Positions 1 to 9,201 of a stretch of 64,000 nucleotides of DNA are shown here, piece after piece. The notes beneath the pieces are model-generated. The model was not told the origin of the DNA. It did not search any database and saw only the letters and a list, made by a program, of their open reading frames with translations. This DNA comes from Staphylococcus schweitzeri. GTDB taxonomy: Bacteria > Bacillota > Bacilli > Staphylococcales > Staphylococcaceae. Position 1 is the first letter of the stretch. Every line of letters begins with the position of its first letter. The stretch is taken from contig NZ_PPQS01000042.1 of the NCBI RefSeq assembly GCF_002902405.1, positions 50,684 to 114,683 of the forward strand, read 5' to 3'. A program made the position numbers and the translations under genes.

Positions 1-888
1 GTGTGATTGCTGAACTAACTGCTTATATTTATTAGATGGATTAAGTTGAAATTTGATCCAATGTTCTAAATCTTCTGTTGAAGTCATCATATATGCAGAA
101 GGTGTATCCCAATGATTAAACTCAGGCTTTGAGACAACAGGGCTTGAACCTTGTAATTCATATCCTATTGCATCATGCTTAGATTTATCATTTGTTTGTT
201 TAAATGTCGTGTGTGTCATATGAAGTGGTTTAAGCCAATGGTCTGTTATATATTGCGTATATGACTGCTTTGTGACATTTTGGATGATTAAACCTAATAG
301 ATCATAATTCATATTCGAGTATTCAAATTCCTCGCCTGGCTTATGGTGAAGCTCATCTCCCATAATAGCACTTGCCACATCTGTTAATTGATTACGCTTA
401 CTTGTCACAGAATCTTCGCTTGTTATATTACTAGGAATACCACTTGTTTGAGCTAAAAGTTGTTTGATAGTGATATCTTCATTTTGACCATTATATTTCA
501 TTTTAAAATGAGGAACATATTTTGAAACGGGATCATCTAGGTTTAATCTGTTTTGTTGGGCTAATTTTAAAATTGCTATACCTGTAAATGCTTTTGTATT
601 AGAAGCAATTTCATACTTTGTTGATGGTGTTGCATTTATTTTTTTATCAATGTTTTGATAACCGTATCCCTTATTTAAAAAGACTTTACCATTTTTTATA
701 ATCAATACGGACGCACCTGGTATATGGCCTTGCTGTAAATCATGACGAATAATAGTATCAATTTGTTTCTGTGAATCATTTGTCAGTTGCGTCTTTGTAT
801 TACTGTGTATTGCTAAGAAAATGATAACGGATATCGCGACTAGAATAATGAATGAGATAGATAGAAAATAGATTTTTTTTATAGTCAT
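1..888 (-). CDS. flp: FmtA-like serine hydrolase (class C beta-lactamase fold), 3' part outside window
   Basis: The ATG at 888 opens 296 codons that run off the left edge, so the C-terminus is missing. The N-terminus has a short basic stretch and one hydrophobic segment (about residues 5-26), a signal anchor that puts the enzyme outside the membrane. The catalytic motifs of the beta-lactamase/penicillin-binding superfamily are visible: SNTK (SxxK, in [11 protein letters not shown]) and YSN (YxN, in [13 protein letters not shown]). This family includes FmtA and the FmtA-like protein Flp, which act on cell-wall polymers; the flp name is from memory of the locus. It could equally be called a generic serine hydrolase. 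Confidence 0.8.
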   Translation of the reverse strand, partial: MTIKKIYFLSISFIILVAISVIIFLAIHSNTKTQLTNDSQKQIDTIIRHDLQQGHIPGASVLIIKNGKVFLNKGYGYQNIDKKINATPSTKYEIASNTKAFTGIAILKLAQQNRLNLDDPVSKYVPHFKMKYNGQNEDITIKQLLAQTSGIPSNITSEDSVTSKRNQLTDVASAIMGDELHHKPGEEFEYSNMNYDLLGLIIQNVTKQSYTQYITDHWLKPLHMTHTTFKQTNDKSKHDAIGYELQGSSPVVSKPEFNHWDTPSAYMMTSTEDLEHWIKFQLNPSNKYKQLVQQSH

Positions 889-1052
889 AAATGTATCCTT
901 ATTTGTTAATAATTTCTTTAATTTGTAATGGATTATATTTCATTATAGCAGTTCTAAGCAAATAGTTGACTTAAGGTGTATATTTACAATAATTTTTAAC
1001 ACAATTTAGCTTGACGAGTGTATAATTACATACGAAATATCAATATATGTAC

Positions 1053-1101
1053 TATACTTTTTGACAAGATAAGCGTATAGTGATATCCATCAAAAAGTAT
1101 A
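1053..1101 (+). promoter_or_regulatory. 12-bp perfect inverted repeat in the leader of the KimA-like gene
   Basis: TATACTTTTTGA (1053-1064) is matched exactly by TCAAAAAGTATA (1090-1101), with 25 nt between the arms. The downstream arm ends a few bases before the AGGAG ribosome binding site of the permease at 1119. A TTGACA-like element lies in the first arm. It could be an operator or a leader hairpin near the ribosome binding site; nothing in the sequence decides which. Confidence 0.45.
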
Positions 1102-1118
1102 AAAAGGATTAGGAGATT

Positions 1119-2948
1119 ATGTTCAATCAATTTAAAAGACTTATAATAGGGCAACCTAAAAAAAACAGAGAATTAAAAGACGAAAAAATCTCAAAGTTTA
1201 AAGGGTTAGCGATTCTTTCGTCTGATGCATTGTCTTCAGTTGCATATGGACCTGAACAAATACTGATTACATTGTCTGTTGTAGGTGCATTAGCGACTTG
1301 GTATACATTACCGATTGCCGGTGCAGTTCTTATTTTATTGGCTGCATTAATTATGTCATATCGACAGGTGATTTATGCCTATCCAAAAGGTGGCGGCGCT
1401 TATATGGTGTCGAAGACGAATTTAGGAGAAAAATGGGGTTTACTTGCAGGTGGATCATTATTAGTTGATTATATATTGACTGTCGCAGTTAGTATATCGT
1501 CTGGGGCAGATGCTTTTGTAGCTGCATTTCCAAGTTTATATGACCATAAAGTTTTAATTGCCTGTTTACTTGTACTGTTTATTTTAGTGTTAAATTTACG
1601 TGGATTAACTGAATCTGCGACGGTGCTTTCTTATCCGGTTTATTTATTTATCATTGGTTTAGTGGTACTTATATTAATCGGAACAATTCGCGTGGCAACA
1701 GGTAATATCCAACCGCATATGCATGCATCTGTTGGAACAGCAGTACCTGGTGTTACATTATTTCTATTATTAAAAGCATTTTCTTCAGGGGCTTCATCAT
1801 TAACGGGTGTTGAAGCTATTTCAAATGCGGTAACGAATTTTAGAGAGCCGAGTGCTAAAAACGCTGTAAAAACGTTAATTGCTATGGGTTCAATTTTAGC
1901 GTTTTTATTAGTAGGTATTGTGGGGTTAGCTTATATTTATGGAATTATGCCACAAACTGAAACGACAGTATTATCACAATTAGCAATGCAAATATTTGGT
2001 GATAATGCGGCTTTCTATTTTGTACAAGCTACAACTGTAATGATCTTAGTGTTAGCGGCAAATACTGGCTTCACAGCATTTCCAATGTTAGCTGCGTCAA
2101 TGTCTAAAGATAAATATATGCCTAGAATGTTTACTGTTCGAGGAGATCGCTTAGGTTACTCTAACTCAATTATTATTTTAGGTGTATTAGCTATTATTTT
2201 AATTATTGTGTTTGATGGTATGACTGAAGATTTAATTCCATTGTACGCTGTAGGTGTATTCATTCCATTTACGCTAGCGCAGTTCGGAATGGTTATTAAG
2301 TGGATACATGAACGTCCGAAGAATTGGGTGAGTAAGTTGTCAGTGAATTTACTCGGTGGTATCGTAACATTTATTGTTTTTATGATTTTACTCATAACTA
2401 AATTTAGTCAAGTTTGGCCGATACTTATATTCTTACCATTCGTTGTGATTTTCTTCTTGAAAATTAACAAACATTATCGCGACATTGCAGAGCAACTTCG
2501 TTCAGATATAGATGTACATAATGTTGACGTAGTAGACCGTAACTTAGCGATTGTGCCAATTACGAGTATTACTACAGCAGTAGATAAATCGATTTATTAT
2601 GCTCAAATGCTTGCTAATAATGATGTGATTGCTGTGCATGTATCATTTGGTGATGAGGATGAAAAGGCATTCCAAGAAAAATGGAAGCGACATTTCCCGG
2701 ATGTAAGATTAGTTATTTTACATTCAGAATACCGGAGTATTATACGTCCGATTTCTCGGTTTATCGATAAGATTAATCGTAAAGCAAACGATCAAAATTA
2801 TATGATTACAGTAGTGATTCCGGAGTTTATTACGAAGAAGCGTTGGCATAATTTATTACACAATCAAACAAGTTTGCGTATGAAATTGTATTTGATTTAC
2901 CAAAAGAATGTTAACGTATGTACGATTCCATTTAAACTAAAAAAATAA
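1119..2948 (+). CDS. APC-superfamily permease, KimA/YdaO-like (potassium importer family)
   Basis: 609 residues, close to the 607 of Bacillus subtilis KimA (YdaO), a proton-coupled potassium importer controlled by c-di-AMP. The N-terminal block SSDALSSVAYG (residues 34-44) is a hallmark of this family. About 12 hydrophobic segments follow up to residue 450, then a soluble C-terminal domain of about 150 residues, which in KimA is the cytoplasmic regulatory domain. Older annotation calls such proteins amino acid permeases. Start: ATG after GGATTAGGAG. It is transcribed alone and ends at a bidirectional terminator shared with the convergent antiporter gene. Potassium transport is inferred from family resemblance. 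Confidence 0.85.
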   Translation: MFNQFKRLIIGQPKKNRELKDEKISKFKGLAILSSDALSSVAYGPEQILITLSVVGALATWYTLPIAGAVLILLAALIMSYRQVIYAYPKGGGAYMVSKTNLGEKWGLLAGGSLLVDYILTVAVSISSGADAFVAAFPSLYDHKVLIACLLVLFILVLNLRGLTESATVLSYPVYLFIIGLVVLILIGTIRVATGNIQPHMHASVGTAVPGVTLFLLLKAFSSGASSLTGVEAISNAVTNFREPSAKNAVKTLIAMGSILAFLLVGIVGLAYIYGIMPQTETTVLSQLAMQIFGDNAAFYFVQATTVMILVLAANTGFTAFPMLAASMSKDKYMPRMFTVRGDRLGYSNSIIILGVLAIILIIVFDGMTEDLIPLYAVGVFIPFTLAQFGMVIKWIHERPKNWVSKLSVNLLGGIVTFIVFMILLITKFSQVWPILIFLPFVVIFFLKINKHYRDIAEQLRSDIDVHNVDVVDRNLAIVPITSITTAVDKSIYYAQMLANNDVIAVHVSFGDEDEKAFQEKWKRHFPDVRLVILHSEYRSIIRPISRFIDKINRKANDQNYMITVVIPEFITKKRWHNLLHNQTSLRMKLYLIYQKNVNVCTIPFKLKK

Positions 2949-2964
2949 CATAAACATAATAAAT

Positions 2965-3008
2965 CCCGCTCATATGAGATGATAATGTCATTTTCTCATA
3001 TGAGCGGG
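2965..3008. terminator. Bidirectional rho-independent terminator
   Basis: A 15-bp perfect stem (2965-2979 with 2994-3008, CCCGCTCATATGAGA) with a 14-nt loop is followed by GTGTTTTT on the + strand. It sits between two convergent genes, the KimA-like permease and the CPA1 antiporter. Confidence 0.9.
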
Positions 3009-3024
3009 TGTTTTTATAACTTGT

Positions 3025-5103
3025 TTAGTTTTTGGACTGTAGGGCTAAGACAATTTCATTATAGTTGATATTTTCGCGTATTTGGGCAGCAACGACATTA
3101 TTGATTTTGTTACGACGAATGAGTTCATCTAAAAGGTTACGCTGTAAATATAATGCTTCTAATTTATGATTATGGAAAATAGCTTGTGGAATCATTTGAT
3201 TGCGATTTTCTTGACGTTCTTTGCGACGTTGCGCACGCCATTTTAATGAACGACTCATATTGTAATAATGGTTGATGACTAAACTTACTTCAAGTACATT
3301 TGTACTATTTTGCTCTTCTTTTAAGCGTAAAATAATATTATGGTTAACGATACGCATCATTTTTTGAACGTCTTTAAAGGCATTTTCATATTCTTGTGCT
3401 TTTGTTTCTCTATCAATAGCTTTGTTGTGTTTAAATGTTTTAAGTCGTAACCAAAACATTTTAAAGAAGTTAGTTAATTTTTCAATGATTGATGAAGTTC
3501 GGTGCGTTTCTGTGAGTTCAACGATATCATGATAATTTTTAATATCTTGAGATGTTGCTTTACCTTTTTCAATTAATCGTTCTAGTGTTGATGTTTCTAT
3601 ATTTTTTGCTATATCCTCTAAACGTTTAAGTTCTTTAGTATTTTTATTTTCAGGTTCTGAATTTAATAAAAATAACAATTCACCGAAGTATTGATTTAAT
3701 ACTGGACGATAATTCGTGTCGTTTTTATCTTTTTTGCTTTCATTATTAAAATGTTCTATTACTTTTTGGACAATAAAAATTTTGGCAGATTGGTATGTCA
3801 TACCTTTAAATAAATCATCTTGAATCGCTGGTGTAATTAAAGGTAATATAATTTGCGCTAAAATTAAGCTAATCAATACCATTAGAGAAGCAATAAATAA
3901 TAAGTCATTTCTATATTCAAAAGCTTGTCCATTTGTAATAATGAATGGCAATGTTAGGGCCATTGATAATGAAATTGTTCCGTGAATACCACACATTGTC
4001 ATGATGAAAGCATACTGTACACGTGAAGGTGGTGTTTCATGTGAATCATTGTCATCATCTAGGTATGATTGAATATTTTTCGGGAAATAAAAATCTTTGT
4101 ACCAGAAATAGACCCATGCAAATCTACAAACATAGATAGCTAATGCGATTAGTATCGTAATTAAAATTAAAAATGACAAGTTTTCAGGTTCTGTTTTAAT
4201 GATATCAATAACTACAGTAGGAATCATAAAACCTAATAATACAAAAACAAAACCGTTTAGCGCATAGCTAAATGTATTCCAAATTTGATGGTAATTCATT
4301 TGAAGTTCTGTTTGTGCTTTAATTAAACGATCACGTTCTAAACCATGAATAAGACCAGTTACAACGACAGCGATAATTCCCGATGCATGAACTTGTTCTG
4401 CTAAAAAGTAAACGACAAAAGGTGTTAATAACTGAATGAATGTTAATGTATTATTGTCTTTTAAACCTTTGTTTGCTGTTAAATCTACACGGACTCTTAC
4501 GATGATAAAGCCAATGATTGCACCAATCAAAACACCTAAAACAGTTGAAATAATAAATTGCTCAACAGCTTGGAATAATGAAAAAGTCCCTGTTACTAAT
4601 GCTGTAACAGCAATTTTGAAAGAAATGATACCTGCAGCATCATTTAAAAGTGATTCTCCTTCAAGAATTGTCATTGAACCTTTTGGTAGCAATTTTCCAC
4701 GTGTAATTGCAGATACTGCCACGGCATCAGTTGGACATAATATTGCTGCTATCGCAAAGGCAGCTGGCATAGGTAATGCTGGCCAAATCCAATGTATAAA
4801 ATAGCCAACACCAACAACAGTTGCAAATACGAGAGCCATGGACATTAGTAATATAGGCTTACGATACTCCAATAATTTTGTTCGTGACACATGAGTTCCT
4901 TCAACAAATAGAAGCGGTGCGATAACGGCGAACATAAATACTTCCGAATTAAATTGGAAATCAACATCTATCGGAATTAAAAAGACGATAGCACCTAATG
5001 CGATTTGAATAAACGCAGTTGGGATTTTCGGGAAACGATTATTAATGATTGAACTGATAATGACAGCAAAGATAAATATTAAAAATGCTTCTAATAACGC
5101 CAT
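3025..5103 (-). CDS. CPA1-family Na+(K+)/H+ antiporter
   Basis: 692 residues. The first 430 or so form about 12 membrane segments with the CPA1 landmarks: FVEGT near residue 66, PTDAVAV at 124-130 and SLLNDAAG around 151-158, whose Asp155 is the expected ion-coupling residue. The C-terminal 260 residues are soluble, charged and partly coiled coil (KELKRLEDIAKNIETSTLERL), as in NhaK/NhaP-type exchangers with cytoplasmic regulatory tails. It should expel Na+ or K+ in exchange for protons at the cytoplasmic membrane. Start ATG at 5103 has a GAGGAGTG-like ribosome site. Which cation it prefers cannot be read from sequence. Confidence 0.9.
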   Translation of the reverse strand: MALLEAFLIFIFAVIISSIINNRFPKIPTAFIQIALGAIVFLIPIDVDFQFNSEVFMFAVIAPLLFVEGTHVSRTKLLEYRKPILLMSMALVFATVVGVGYFIHWIWPALPMPAAFAIAAILCPTDAVAVSAITRGKLLPKGSMTILEGESLLNDAAGIISFKIAVTALVTGTFSLFQAVEQFIISTVLGVLIGAIIGFIIVRVRVDLTANKGLKDNNTLTFIQLLTPFVVYFLAEQVHASGIIAVVVTGLIHGLERDRLIKAQTELQMNYHQIWNTFSYALNGFVFVLLGFMIPTVVIDIIKTEPENLSFLILITILIALAIYVCRFAWVYFWYKDFYFPKNIQSYLDDDNDSHETPPSRVQYAFIMTMCGIHGTISLSMALTLPFIITNGQAFEYRNDLLFIASLMVLISLILAQIILPLITPAIQDDLFKGMTYQSAKIFIVQKVIEHFNNESKKDKNDTNYRPVLNQYFGELLFLLNSEPENKNTKELKRLEDIAKNIETSTLERLIEKGKATSQDIKNYHDIVELTETHRTSSIIEKLTNFFKMFWLRLKTFKHNKAIDRETKAQEYENAFKDVQKMMRIVNHNIILRLKEEQNSTNVLEVSLVINHYYNMSRSLKWRAQRRKERQENRNQMIPQAIFHNHKLEALYLQRNLLDELIRRNKINNVVAAQIRENINYNEIVLALQSKN

Positions 5104-5259
5104 AGTACACTCCTCAAAATTTTAATAGTTAATATTTTAACATTTTTAAGGCATATTGACATAGACTTATTAAAAAAAACGATGTGAATTACACTGAAAT
5201 TTTCTTGAAATAAAAAACTCTAGCATTCATTGTATAAATACTAGAGATTTAAAACTATC

Positions 5260-6669
5260 TTATTTATTATCATATCTGAAATGACCACTATCTATTTGAC
5301 GCTGTTCTTCAGCTAATCTTTCGGCATTTGCTTTATATTTTTTGTAGAAAAAGATTAAGAATATAAACCAGAATGGCGAAATATAGATGGCTGCTCTTGT
5401 CTCATCACTAAAGAATAATAAGATGAATACAAAGAAGAAGAAAGCCAAAATAATATAGGCAATCGGTTTGCCACCAATTAACTTGAATTTACTATTTTTA
5501 TGTGCCTCAGGATGCTTTTTCAAATACATAATGTAAGCAACGATAATCATTGCCCAAACAACTAAAAATAGCACGGTAGATAAAGTTGTAACGTAAATAA
5601 ATAGTTGAATTGCATTTGGGAAAATGTAGTTTAACAATGCTGCTATGAGTAATGCAATAGATGATACTAACATTGATAAATAAGGTACGCCGTGACTATT
5701 TGTTTTATTTAAGACTTTCGGGCCGAGTCCTTGTTGTGATAAACCAAATAAAATTCGACTATTTGAATAAATACCACTATTTGTTGCTGATGCCGCAGCG
5801 GTTAATACAACAAAGTTAACAATACCTGCAGCGAATGGAATGCCAATCAATGTAAACAATTTAACGAATGGACTACTATCTGGATCAATATCATTCCATG
5901 GAATTACAGACATAATTACTAAAAGTCCACCGATATAGAATAGAAGTATACGAATAGGTACATTATTAATGGCTTTCGGTAATGTTTTTTCAGGATCTTT
6001 GGTTTCACCAGCAGTTACGCCTATTAGCTCAATACCTATGAATGAATATACAGCGATTTGGAATGACATTAAGAAACCAAATGTTCCTCCAGGAAACATG
6101 CCACCATGACTGACTAAGTTTGAAAATGATGCATGTCCATAATGTGTTTTGAATGAGAAAAAGATAAGCACAAGTCCGACAATAACCATCGCAATAATTG
6201 TAACAACTTTAATAATAGAGAACCAAAACTCTAATTCACCAAATAATCTGGCACCTAATAAGTTGAAGCTAATCAAGATTAATACAATAAATAGCACAGT
6301 AATCCAGTTTGGTACTTGTGGATACCAAAATGCAAAGTATTGTCCCATTGCAGTTAGGTCTGACATACTTGATACAATCCAACATAACCAGTATGTCCAG
6401 CCAATCACAAATCCTCCAAAAGGACCCAAATATTCATTTGCAATATCAACAAATGAATTAAATCTCGTATTGCTCAACAACAATTCGCCTAATGCGCGCA
6501 TAAAAGCGAATAGTACAACCCCAATAATCATGTATGTGAATAACAGGGATGGACCGGTTAACGATATTGTCTGACCTGATCCTAGGAATAATCCAGTACC
6601 AATTGCGCCCCCAATTGCTATCAATTGGATGTGTCTGTTATTCAACTCTCTATGCAATTTTCTTGCCAT
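5260..6669 (-). CDS. Amino acid permease, APC family (AAT type)
   Basis: 469 residues with 12 predicted membrane segments. The substrate-binding signature GGAIGTGLFLGSG lies in the first segment (residues 20-32), and SFIGIELIGVTAGETKDPEKTLPKAI follows segment 6 as in the GabP/AnsP/CycA group. It imports an amino acid with protons or Na+. The exact substrate is not readable; the relatives include serine/alanine/glycine and GABA permeases. Start ATG 6669 is preceded by GAGGAGG. A cre-like site about 40 bp upstream suggests catabolite control. Confidence 0.9.
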   Translation of the reverse strand: MARKLHRELNNRHIQLIAIGGAIGTGLFLGSGQTISLTGPSLLFTYMIIGVVLFAFMRALGELLLSNTRFNSFVDIANEYLGPFGGFVIGWTYWLCWIVSSMSDLTAMGQYFAFWYPQVPNWITVLFIVLILISFNLLGARLFGELEFWFSIIKVVTIIAMVIVGLVLIFFSFKTHYGHASFSNLVSHGGMFPGGTFGFLMSFQIAVYSFIGIELIGVTAGETKDPEKTLPKAINNVPIRILLFYIGGLLVIMSVIPWNDIDPDSSPFVKLFTLIGIPFAAGIVNFVVLTAAASATNSGIYSNSRILFGLSQQGLGPKVLNKTNSHGVPYLSMLVSSIALLIAALLNYIFPNAIQLFIYVTTLSTVLFLVVWAMIIVAYIMYLKKHPEAHKNSKFKLIGGKPIAYIILAFFFFVFILLFFSDETRAAIYISPFWFIFLIFFYKKYKANAERLAEEQRQIDSGHFRYDNK

Positions 6670-6709
6670 GTTTTTCCTCCTCAGGATAAAGCAAATAAAA
6701 AAAGTTGTG

Positions 6710-6723
6710 TGTAAGCGTTTTCT
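6710..6723 (-). promoter_or_regulatory. Candidate CcpA site (cre) upstream of the amino acid permease
   Basis: Read on the minus strand the site is AGAAAACGCTTACA, close to the Gram-positive cre consensus (TGNAANCGNWNNCA). It lies about 40 bp upstream of the permease start, a usual position for repression by CcpA. Confidence 0.5.
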
Positions 6724-6955
6724 TATTTATAAATACTAAAGAAATCCATTAAATAAAGCAATTATTTTTTTAAATATAAGAAAAAACATTAGATAGGTAT
6801 GCTTATGATAACTAAAACTTATCGAATTTATGAAAAGATATAAGTTTTAATGCAAAATTATAAAATAACACTAAGAATTAAGCTATTCTGTATCATTCCG
6901 TGTTAACTTGTGACATAATGAATGTCATTTCAATTTATGTAAAGAAGGTATAAGT

Positions 6956-7762
6956 ATGAAGGTAGGAGTTATTGCTGATTTACATATTGATCGTCATAAT
7001 CGATTGAAGCCAGTGAATTACTTAAACACTTTAATAGAAGCTGTTAAAAGTAAAAATATGGACATCTTGTTGATTGCAGGAGATATATCGAATGATTTTA
7101 AATTGACTAGTCACTTTATTGAGCAATTGACACAAAATTTAGATACATTAGTACGTTTTGTTCCTGGGAACCACGATTTATGGAATACTGAGGATACATC
7201 GACACAAGAAACATGGGATAGCTATAAAAGTATGTCACAATGCTTAGTTGGACAGCCTAATATTATTAATGACGAATGGGCGATTGTTGGACACACTGCT
7301 TGGTACGATTATAGCTATGCTGCGAAACGATTTTCATTAGAACAGTTGCAAAAAGGTAAGTATTATGGCGCGACATGGCAAGATAAAGAACGTATTTCTT
7401 GGGGTATATCGGATCAAACGCTTTCGAAACAAGCAGTAGAAGAAGTATACAAAGATATAAAGAAAGTTGGAAACCGACGAATTATTTTAGTGACGCATGT
7501 CGTAACGCATCCTGAATTTGTTGTACCAATGCCGCATCGTATATTTGATTTTTATAATGCTTATATCGGAACAAGTGATTTTAATGATTTATATGATACT
7601 TTTGATATTCCATATAGTGTTATGGGACATGTTCATTTTAGAAAAAGTATTGTTGACAATGGCAGGCATTATATTTGCCCGTGTCTTGGCTATCCTAGGC
7701 AATGGCGTACTGAAGATATTTACCAAGAAATAATTGAGACAATGCAAATAATAGAAATATAA
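6956..7762 (+). CDS. Calcineurin-like metallophosphoesterase
   Basis: 268 residues carrying the full set of two-metal phosphoesterase motifs: DLH (8-10), GDIS (42-45), GNHD (71-74), THVVTH near 187 and GHVHF near 224. These residues hold the binuclear metal centre that hydrolyses phosphomono- or diesters. There is no signal peptide, so it acts in the cytoplasm. Start ATG follows AAGAAGGTATAAGT. It is a single-gene unit closed by a hairpin that overlaps the stop codon. The substrate is unknown. Confidence 0.9.
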   Translation: MKVGVIADLHIDRHNRLKPVNYLNTLIEAVKSKNMDILLIAGDISNDFKLTSHFIEQLTQNLDTLVRFVPGNHDLWNTEDTSTQETWDSYKSMSQCLVGQPNIINDEWAIVGHTAWYDYSYAAKRFSLEQLQKGKYYGATWQDKERISWGISDQTLSKQAVEEVYKDIKKVGNRRIILVTHVVTHPEFVVPMPHRIFDFYNAYIGTSDFNDLYDTFDIPYSVMGHVHFRKSIVDNGRHYICPCLGYPRQWRTEDIYQEIIETMQIIEI

Positions 7763-7793
7763 AATGCGCAAGACCGAAAATTCTTGCGCATTT
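7762..7793. terminator. Bidirectional terminator
   Basis: A 12-bp perfect stem (AAATGCGCAAGA at 7762-7773 with TCTTGCGCATTT at 7782-7793) lies between the convergent metallophosphoesterase and C39-like genes. The first arm begins at the last base of the stop codon. Confidence 0.85.
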
Positions 7794-7838
7794 ATCATGA
7801 TATTTATTATGTTTTACACACGCGAGCAATGTGGGTAC

Positions 7839-8495
7839 TTATGTGTGTTTATTTTGTTGTTGCTTTTCGATTGTATAAGAATGAGGCTGCACATAAATGC
7901 ATTTTCTACCGGGTGAATTAAAGCTGTATTCCATTTTTTCTTTACGAATTTTAATAATTTGTTTGCGATTAGGGAAAATAGCAGGTAGCACAAGACCACG
8001 TCTGATATGACTCCATAGTGGATCAATGTAATAATAGTAATAATCGTCATAACCAATTAATAGCGTTACATGTATATTAGATACTTGTTTTGCTGGTTTA
8101 TTATCAAATCGGAATACACGTAGCAAAGGTTTTGATCCAAGGTTTGTATGATAAATTAACACTGGTTGCCCTTGATCGATAATTTTTTTTAGGTCATCTA
8201 GTGACTTACCAGTACCGTCTACGATATTTGGATTATATTGTTGTAAAAATGGTACATATGCTTCAGGGAAAATAGTTTGATGATAGTTGCCAAGCTTAAT
8301 AAATAAGTGATGACCAACATATCCTTTGTGAGGATTATTCGGGTGTGTAGGCCAATTTTTCATTATTTCTGTTGCAGGAACATGCTGATTATTATATTGC
8401 AACATCATGGCGGCTGATACACCTTCGCAACCCATAACCATTGGAATTGGGAATAGTTGACTGATAGGTTTAACTGGTAAAATTTTTCGGTTCAT
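7839..8495 (-). CDS. C39-like (papain-fold) peptidase family protein
   Basis: 218 residues. Cys23 (in MGCEGVSAAMML), His142 (in NIHVTLLIGYDD) and Asp158 (YIDP) are spaced like the Cys-His-Asp triad of the peptidase C39 domain found in YvpB-like proteins. No clear signal peptide is present, although the N-terminus is basic (MNRK). There is no adjacent ABC transporter or double-glycine substrate, so a bacteriocin-processing role is not supported. Start ATG 8495 follows GGCGAGGACTAC. Substrate unknown. Confidence 0.75.
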   Translation of the reverse strand: MNRKILPVKPISQLFPIPMVMGCEGVSAAMMLQYNNQHVPATEIMKNWPTHPNNPHKGYVGHHLFIKLGNYHQTIFPEAYVPFLQQYNPNIVDGTGKSLDDLKKIIDQGQPVLIYHTNLGSKPLLRVFRFDNKPAKQVSNIHVTLLIGYDDYYYYYIDPLWSHIRRGLVLPAIFPNRKQIIKIRKEKMEYSFNSPGRKCIYVQPHSYTIEKQQQNKHT

Positions 8496-8607
8496 AATGT
8501 AGTCCTCGCCTTTGTTCTGTAAATATTAATTATAATTATATATCTTAAGTTTGAAATGTCATATCAATTTGTTTGGCATAATAAAAATAAAATGGAGATG
8601 GGCTTCT

Positions 8608-9087
8608 ATGAAGTATAAAGAAACGAAACTTCCTGAATTAACTTTGTTTGGGATTAAGAAAATATATAAAAATGGACGTGAAGCACAACAACAAATTGCA
8701 AAGTTTTGGGGAACGTGTTTTGCAGAAGGAACGATTTCAAAGTTACAAGCATTTAATAATGGAGATTTAGATGGTTTGCTGGGTATTTGTATACCTGAAA
8801 TAGATGGGAAAATGTCTTACATGATAGCAGTTACTGTGACTAGAGACAATTGTTCGGTCTTTGATGGTTTTGAATTAACAACTTTGCCAAGTTCAACATA
8901 TTTTGTTTTTGAAGCACGAGGTGTAGTTCCTGATGCAGTGCAACTAAAAATGGAAGAAGTGCATAATTATATTCATAAATATCATGATGATCAAATTAAA
9001 GAAACACCATTTTTTGAATATTATCAAGAAGGAGATACATCGAGTGAACAGTATATTACGGAACTATGGATGCCAGTATATGGATGA
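8608..9087 (+). CDS. GyrI-like / AraC-type effector-binding domain protein
   Basis: 159 residues from the ATG at 8608, chosen because GGAGATGG sits 8-14 bases upstream; an in-frame start at 8551 has no ribosome site and would add 19 residues. The whole protein resembles the stand-alone effector-binding (GyrI-like) domain that in AraC/MerR-type regulators binds hydrophobic small molecules, with the typical ending TELWMPV. It has no DNA-binding domain. It might sequester or hydrolyse a small molecule; the ligand is unknown. Confidence 0.75.
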   Translation: MKYKETKLPELTLFGIKKIYKNGREAQQQIAKFWGTCFAEGTISKLQAFNNGDLDGLLGICIPEIDGKMSYMIAVTVTRDNCSVFDGFELTTLPSSTYFVFEARGVVPDAVQLKMEEVHNYIHKYHDDQIKETPFFEYYQEGDTSSEQYITELWMPVYG

Positions 9088-9146
9088 TAAATATATAGGT
9101 TCAACACTTCGATATTATTTAAATTTTAATAGTACTAAATAAAATG

Positions 9147-9188
9147 TTAGAACCCCAGCAAGACATGATGTCTATGTTGGGGTTCTAA
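9147..9188. terminator. Bidirectional terminator
   Basis: An 11-bp perfect stem (TTAGAACCCCA at 9147-9157 with TGGGGTTCTAA at 9178-9188) separates the convergent effector-binding and Bcr/CflA genes. Confidence 0.85.
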
Positions 9189-9201
9189 TTGTATAAGTAC
9201 A

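Noticed and set aside
889..1118. c-di-AMP (ydaO-type) riboswitch before the KimA-like gene
   Set aside because: The space is only about 230 bp and I see none of the conserved riboswitch blocks, only the 12-bp dyad.
4436..4804. 122-codon + strand open frame inside the CPA1 antiporter gene
   Set aside because: Complement of a strongly conserved transporter domain, no ribosome site and atypical composition.
6149..6574. 141-codon + strand open frame inside the amino acid permease gene
   Set aside because: Shadow of the membrane segments of the permease; no start signal or homology recognised.
7839..8495. Bacteriocin leader peptidase role for the C39-like protein
   Set aside because: It lacks the fused ABC domains, and no double-glycine leader peptide gene or immunity gene is nearby.
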